Positions 61,175 to 64,000 of a DNA stretch of 64,000 nucleotides are shown here, piece after piece. A model generated the notes under the pieces. The model worked only from the letters and a program-made list of their open reading frames with translations. It was not told the DNA's origin and searched no databases. This DNA is from Corynebacterium kroppenstedtii DSM 44385. Lineage in GTDB: Bacteria > Actinomycetota > Actinomycetes > Mycobacteriales > Mycobacteriaceae. The stretch is from positions 1,054,001 to 1,118,000 of the forward strand of contig NC_012704.1 of NCBI RefSeq assembly GCF_000023145.1, given 5' to 3'. The position numbers were made by a program, and so were the translations under genes. Within the stretch, counting starts at the first letter, position 1, and every line of letters starts with the position of its first letter.

Positions 61175-63634
61175 TTATGAGATGAGCCGGACAACGTTCG
61201 GAGTCATGCCACCATAACGAACTGGGCTGATCTTGACGACTGAGCCGGACTCGGGTGCCTCAATCATCTGGTCGTTGCCCAGGTAGATCGCGACGTGCTG
61301 GCTAGCGTTAGGACCGTAGAAGATCAGGTCACCGCGCTTCATCTGGGAAGCAGGATACTGAGTTCCCGATTGGTACTGCGCTCCTGTGTAGTGCGGCAAC
61401 TTGAAGCCAGCGATGTAGAAGGCGTACAGCACCAGGCCGGAGCAGTCGAAACCAGCGTGAGCGTAATCGCCGTATTGGTCAGCGACTCCGCCATCCCTAA
61501 TGCCGACGGTCGGGCCATAGTAGTTTCCGCCACCCCAGGAGTAACGCACTCCTAGCTGTGATTGCGCACGAGCGATAACGGCGTTGATCCGGGTTTCTGC
61601 AGAACCGCTGGTTGCGGTTTGTGCATTGTCGCCCGTGTTGGTCGTTCCCGTCGTGGAACTGTTTGCTGAGTTTCCTCCGCCAATCGAGGTAGCGAGTGAG
61701 GCCTGGTCAGTACCGTCGGTCACTCGGTTCAAGGCGTCAGAGTTGTTCTTGAGACCGTTGACTAGCTGTGAAGTAGTCGACGTGGATTCGTCGTCCGAGG
61801 ATGAATCATCCGAATCGGATCCATCGCTGCCCGTACCATTGCTGGTTGATCTAGTGCTACCCGACGATGTTGAGCTGCTGCTCTGGTCATTACTCGAGTT
61901 GTCAGATCCCGTCGAGCTGGAACCAGAGGCCGTGGATCCACTGTTGTCGCTACCCGTACCGTTGCCAGTGGTGCCCGTTGTCGTAGACGCAGATCCCGAA
62001 CCGGTGTTAGCGCTACCGGTGTTATTGGTATTACCGCTGTTATCGGACTGATTCTGAATCTGGTCCCACGCTTGACGCGCTGCCTGACGTCCGCCATTAA
62101 CGGCGGCAGCAACCGGGTCGTTTCCTTCCTGGCCTGCCTTCAGTCCGGCTGCTAAGGCTGCCAAGCCACTCGAGGTGAGCCCGATAAGCGCCTTGTCAGC
62201 GTCGTTAGACGAGGAATCAAAGGCTGCGCCCAAAATCTGCCGCAGCTTTTCGGTCAGCTCTTCTACACGCTTGACCGCCTCGGAAGCGATCGTCGCCAGG
62301 TTGGCTGCATTTTGACGTGCCTGCTCAACGGTTGGATCGCCGTTGTCTTCCTTCTCCTTGGCATCCTTGGCGGCAGCTAAAGCGTTATCAGCTTTCTGCT
62401 TCGCGTCGGCGGCAGCTTCGGACCGCTCTTTTTCGGTCTGGTCTGCAGCAGCGTAGTCGATGCCCTGGTCAGCTTTAGCGCCCTGGTCGTCCGCATTATC
62501 TGCATTACTAGAGCTGTCTGCCTGGTCATTCTGCGCAGAATCCCGCTGGTCCTGGGCAGAATTGTCGGACGAAGCCGTAGCTGGCTCATTTGAAGACGAC
62601 TGCTCAGTTGCATCCGACGATGGCTCCGTGGATTCCTGCGTGGGTTCGCCGGTCCCCGCATCACCGTCATTAGCCGTGTCGTACGCTAATTGCTCCGTTG
62701 TAGTCGCAGAGCTTGTGCTCGATTGGTCGTCAGAGGAAGCGCTGTCTGACGAGTTGTCCTGGTTGTCAGCAGCGTTATCAGCTGATGGCGCAGAATCTGA
62801 ATCAGGTTTGTTGTCCTGCGTTGCCGAAGCGGAAGTGGAAGGACCTGCCGCACTTGTGTCACTGGCGTTGTTCTGAGCCGGTGCCGCAGGTGAATTGCTA
62901 GAGGAACCAGTCTTGTCGCCCTTTACTTCGTCGAGGCGTGACTGGATCTCATTCTTGCGAGCTTCGGCTTCCTGGATAGATTTTTGCAGGTCCGCTGCTT
63001 TTCGTGACGCTGTTTGAATCGCTTCAAGAGCCTTGTCCTTGGATTCCTTCGCGTCCTTACGCTTAGCGGAGGCGTCGGCAAGCAGCTTGCGGAGAGAGGA
63101 CTCCTCATTAGCAGCCTGAGTACGCACCTTGTCTAGCTGCGAGACAACTTTGCGTTGCTTCGCTGCCTCGGTGCGCAAGTATGAAGCGCGGTCAAGAGTA
63201 TTAGCGACGGCATCTTCCCCAGCTGCCATCGTCACTGCATTGGAATCTTGGCCTTGCGTGTACTGCGAACGCGACAGGGAGTTTAACTTGTCCTGGGCTT
63301 CCTCGACGTCCTTTTGGGACTTGTCGAGCCTCGCCCGTGCTTGGACAACCTTCTCCTGTGCATCGTTTGCATCGCTGGTGGCCTCATCCAGCTCATACAC
63401 AGTCTTATTTGCTTCTTGACGGATGCCGCCTTGTTCATTTTGCAGCTCAGTCAGCTTTTTCTGTGCCTGAGTTAAATCGTTGGCAAGCGACGCGACAGAA
63501 TTGGGATCGTCGTTGGGCGCTGCCATGGCATGTGGAGCAGAGGTTACCCCTAGCCCGGCACACAGCAAGACGGCCGCAAGCCGAGTGCGTGCATGTCGCG
63601 GATGGGACGTCCGGAAGGCCCTGCGGTCTACCAC
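61175..63634 (-). CDS. Secreted NlpC/P60 peptidoglycan endopeptidase (RipA-like) with Ser/Asn/Asp-rich linkers
   Basis: The ~819-residue protein has a signal peptide (TRLAAVLLCAGLGVTSAPHAMA), a long coiled coil (~40-245) as in RipA/RipC, a first Ser/Asp/Ala-rich linker (~250-400), a second helical region (~405-520), a Ser/Thr/Gly/Asn-rich linker (~525-680) and the C-terminal NlpC/P60 domain. That domain has HAGFDCSGLVLYAFYIAGF (catalytic Cys), SQHVAIYLGNDQM (His) and IEAPESG. It cleaves peptide cross-links to let daughter cells separate; the coiled coil probably holds it inactive. The GTG at 63634 has AAAGGAGA 6 nt upstream and is preferred over the ATG at 63664. Family members are usually 350-600 residues. 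Confidence 0.93.
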   Translation of the reverse strand: MVDRRAFRTSHPRHARTRLAAVLLCAGLGVTSAPHAMAAPNDDPNSVASLANDLTQAQKKLTELQNEQGGIRQEANKTVYELDEATSDANDAQEKVVQARARLDKSQKDVEEAQDKLNSLSRSQYTQGQDSNAVTMAAGEDAVANTLDRASYLRTEAAKQRKVVSQLDKVRTQAANEESSLRKLLADASAKRKDAKESKDKALEAIQTASRKAADLQKSIQEAEARKNEIQSRLDEVKGDKTGSSSNSPAAPAQNNASDTSAAGPSTSASATQDNKPDSDSAPSADNAADNQDNSSDSASSDDQSSTSSATTTEQLAYDTANDGDAGTGEPTQESTEPSSDATEQSSSNEPATASSDNSAQDQRDSAQNDQADSSSNADNADDQGAKADQGIDYAAADQTEKERSEAAADAKQKADNALAAAKDAKEKEDNGDPTVEQARQNAANLATIASEAVKRVEELTEKLRQILGAAFDSSSNDADKALIGLTSSGLAALAAGLKAGQEGNDPVAAAVNGGRQAARQAWDQIQNQSDNSGNTNNTGSANTGSGSASTTTGTTGNGTGSDNSGSTASGSSSTGSDNSSNDQSSSSTSSGSTRSTSNGTGSDGSDSDDSSSDDESTSTTSQLVNGLKNNSDALNRVTDGTDQASLATSIGGGNSANSSTTGTTNTGDNAQTATSGSAETRINAVIARAQSQLGVRYSWGGGNYYGPTVGIRDGGVADQYGDYAHAGFDCSGLVLYAFYIAGFKLPHYTGAQYQSGTQYPASQMKRGDLIFYGPNASQHVAIYLGNDQMIEAPESGSVVKISPVRYGGMTPNVVRLIS

Positions 63635-63664
63635 GCCATTTCTCCTTTGATCGGAAGCATTCAT

Positions 63665-64000
63665 CGTCTGAGCTATGCCTGAAGCCGTCAGTCAATAGAG
63701 GTAGAAACCCGATAACCAGCCTTGTTACGGAACCTAGCGACCCGCGGAAGTGTTAACAGGAAAGTCAAGGGTTAAAGCTTGACGATTCTCTGCCCGCTGT
63801 AGCCACGTCGGTGTGCCGATCCTCTCACCTTCTACCAATCGGGCATACTTCCCCGCATGCCCGGTTGGTCAATGGTTGAAGAGTCTTCTCTAGCCTCAGG
63901 GGTTGACTCGTATCGACTTTGGTTGCACAGCTTTATTTTTTTGAACAGTGCCACCGTAGAGCACGTGAACATCGGAAGAAACTCTAATCACATAAAAAAC
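63665..64000. other. Long leader/promoter region upstream of the NlpC/P60 gene
   Basis: About 335 bp to the window end carry no gene I can support. The region contains ACCAATCGGGCAT (63834-63846) and ATGCCCGGTTGGT (63857-63869), a 13-position stem with one mismatch and a 10-nt loop. It also has a TTGACT on the minus strand at about 63760. A structured leader is plausible: genes of this type in actinobacteria can be under c-di-AMP (ydaO-type) riboswitch control. I could not match the conserved ydaO blocks here. Confidence 0.4.

Noticed and set aside
63665..64000. c-di-AMP (ydaO) riboswitch as a firm call
   Set aside because: The expected conserved blocks could not be aligned by eye; kept only as a candidate structured leader.

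Overview
The window looks like a chromosomal segment from a Corynebacterium-type actinobacterium. The evidence is a complete pupylation set (Mpa/ARC, Dop, Pup, PafA, PafBC) with no 20S proteasome genes between pup and pafA, together with mycothiol ligase MshC, RbpA, polyprenol-phosphate-mannose synthase, the actinobacterial ferrochelatase and a RipA-like NlpC/P60 hydrolase. Base composition is moderately GC-rich. From memory, gene order follows two conserved mycobacterial neighbourhoods: rbpA-ppm1-cob genes-helY-tatCA-paf-pup-mpa-trmI-hisGE-metH-mshC-uppP-lppL-pyrD, then meaB-mutBA-VTT-SPFH-NfeD-hemH-ripA. I see no insertion sequence, prophage, CRISPR array or rRNA. The species cannot be fixed from sequence reading alone.

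Layout. 1-5.2 kb: the end of a SulP transporter, a short CDF-like membrane protein, a two-gene ABC exporter, a T4-endonuclease-V-like repair enzyme, and a small YceI/membrane/zinc-ribbon group. 5.3-8.7 kb: rbpA (with a likely SigH-type promoter), a bidirectional terminator, then lnt-ppm1 for lipoprotein acylation and lipoglycan mannosylation. 8.8-19.2 kb: an aerobic cobalamin cluster. cobN reads leftward behind a cobalamin riboswitch, cobGHIJ read rightward, and cobLMK read leftward. 19.2-32.4 kb: a long leftward run with an M24 peptidase, helY, tatC, tatA, a fused pafBC, pafA, pup, dop and mpa. 32.5-45.9 kb: trmI, a RecB-like nuclease, hisGE with a HAD phosphatase, metH, mshC, uppP, an LppL-like lipoprotein, pyrD and a PEBP protein.

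46.0-48.5 kb is the most accessory-looking part: a Pro/Asn/His-rich 600-residue protein with a WXG100/PPE-like helical region, paired with a lipoprotein, locally AT-rich, lying beside tRNA-Leu(GAG). 48.8-54.6 kb: tRNA-Leu, meaB, a 19-bp tandem repeat, mutB and mutA. 54.8-63.6 kb: a VTT membrane protein, a helix-turn-helix protein, SPFH/NfeD, DUF3097, an unknown protein, ferrochelatase and a large secreted NlpC/P60 hydrolase.

Functionally the window ties B12 synthesis (cobGHIJKLMN) to two B12 users (metH, mutAB with meaB). It also shows pupylation without a proteasome: Mpa lacks the C-terminal gate-opening motif. Many genes carry a TANNNT box 7-8 nt before the start codon, which indicates leaderless transcripts and helps decide start codons. 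The strongest individual observations are the cobN riboswitch, the accessory secreted-protein/lipoprotein pair, the proteasome-less Pup system with fused PafBC, and lineage-specific insertions in several housekeeping enzymes (MshC, UppP, Lnt, HelY, TatC).
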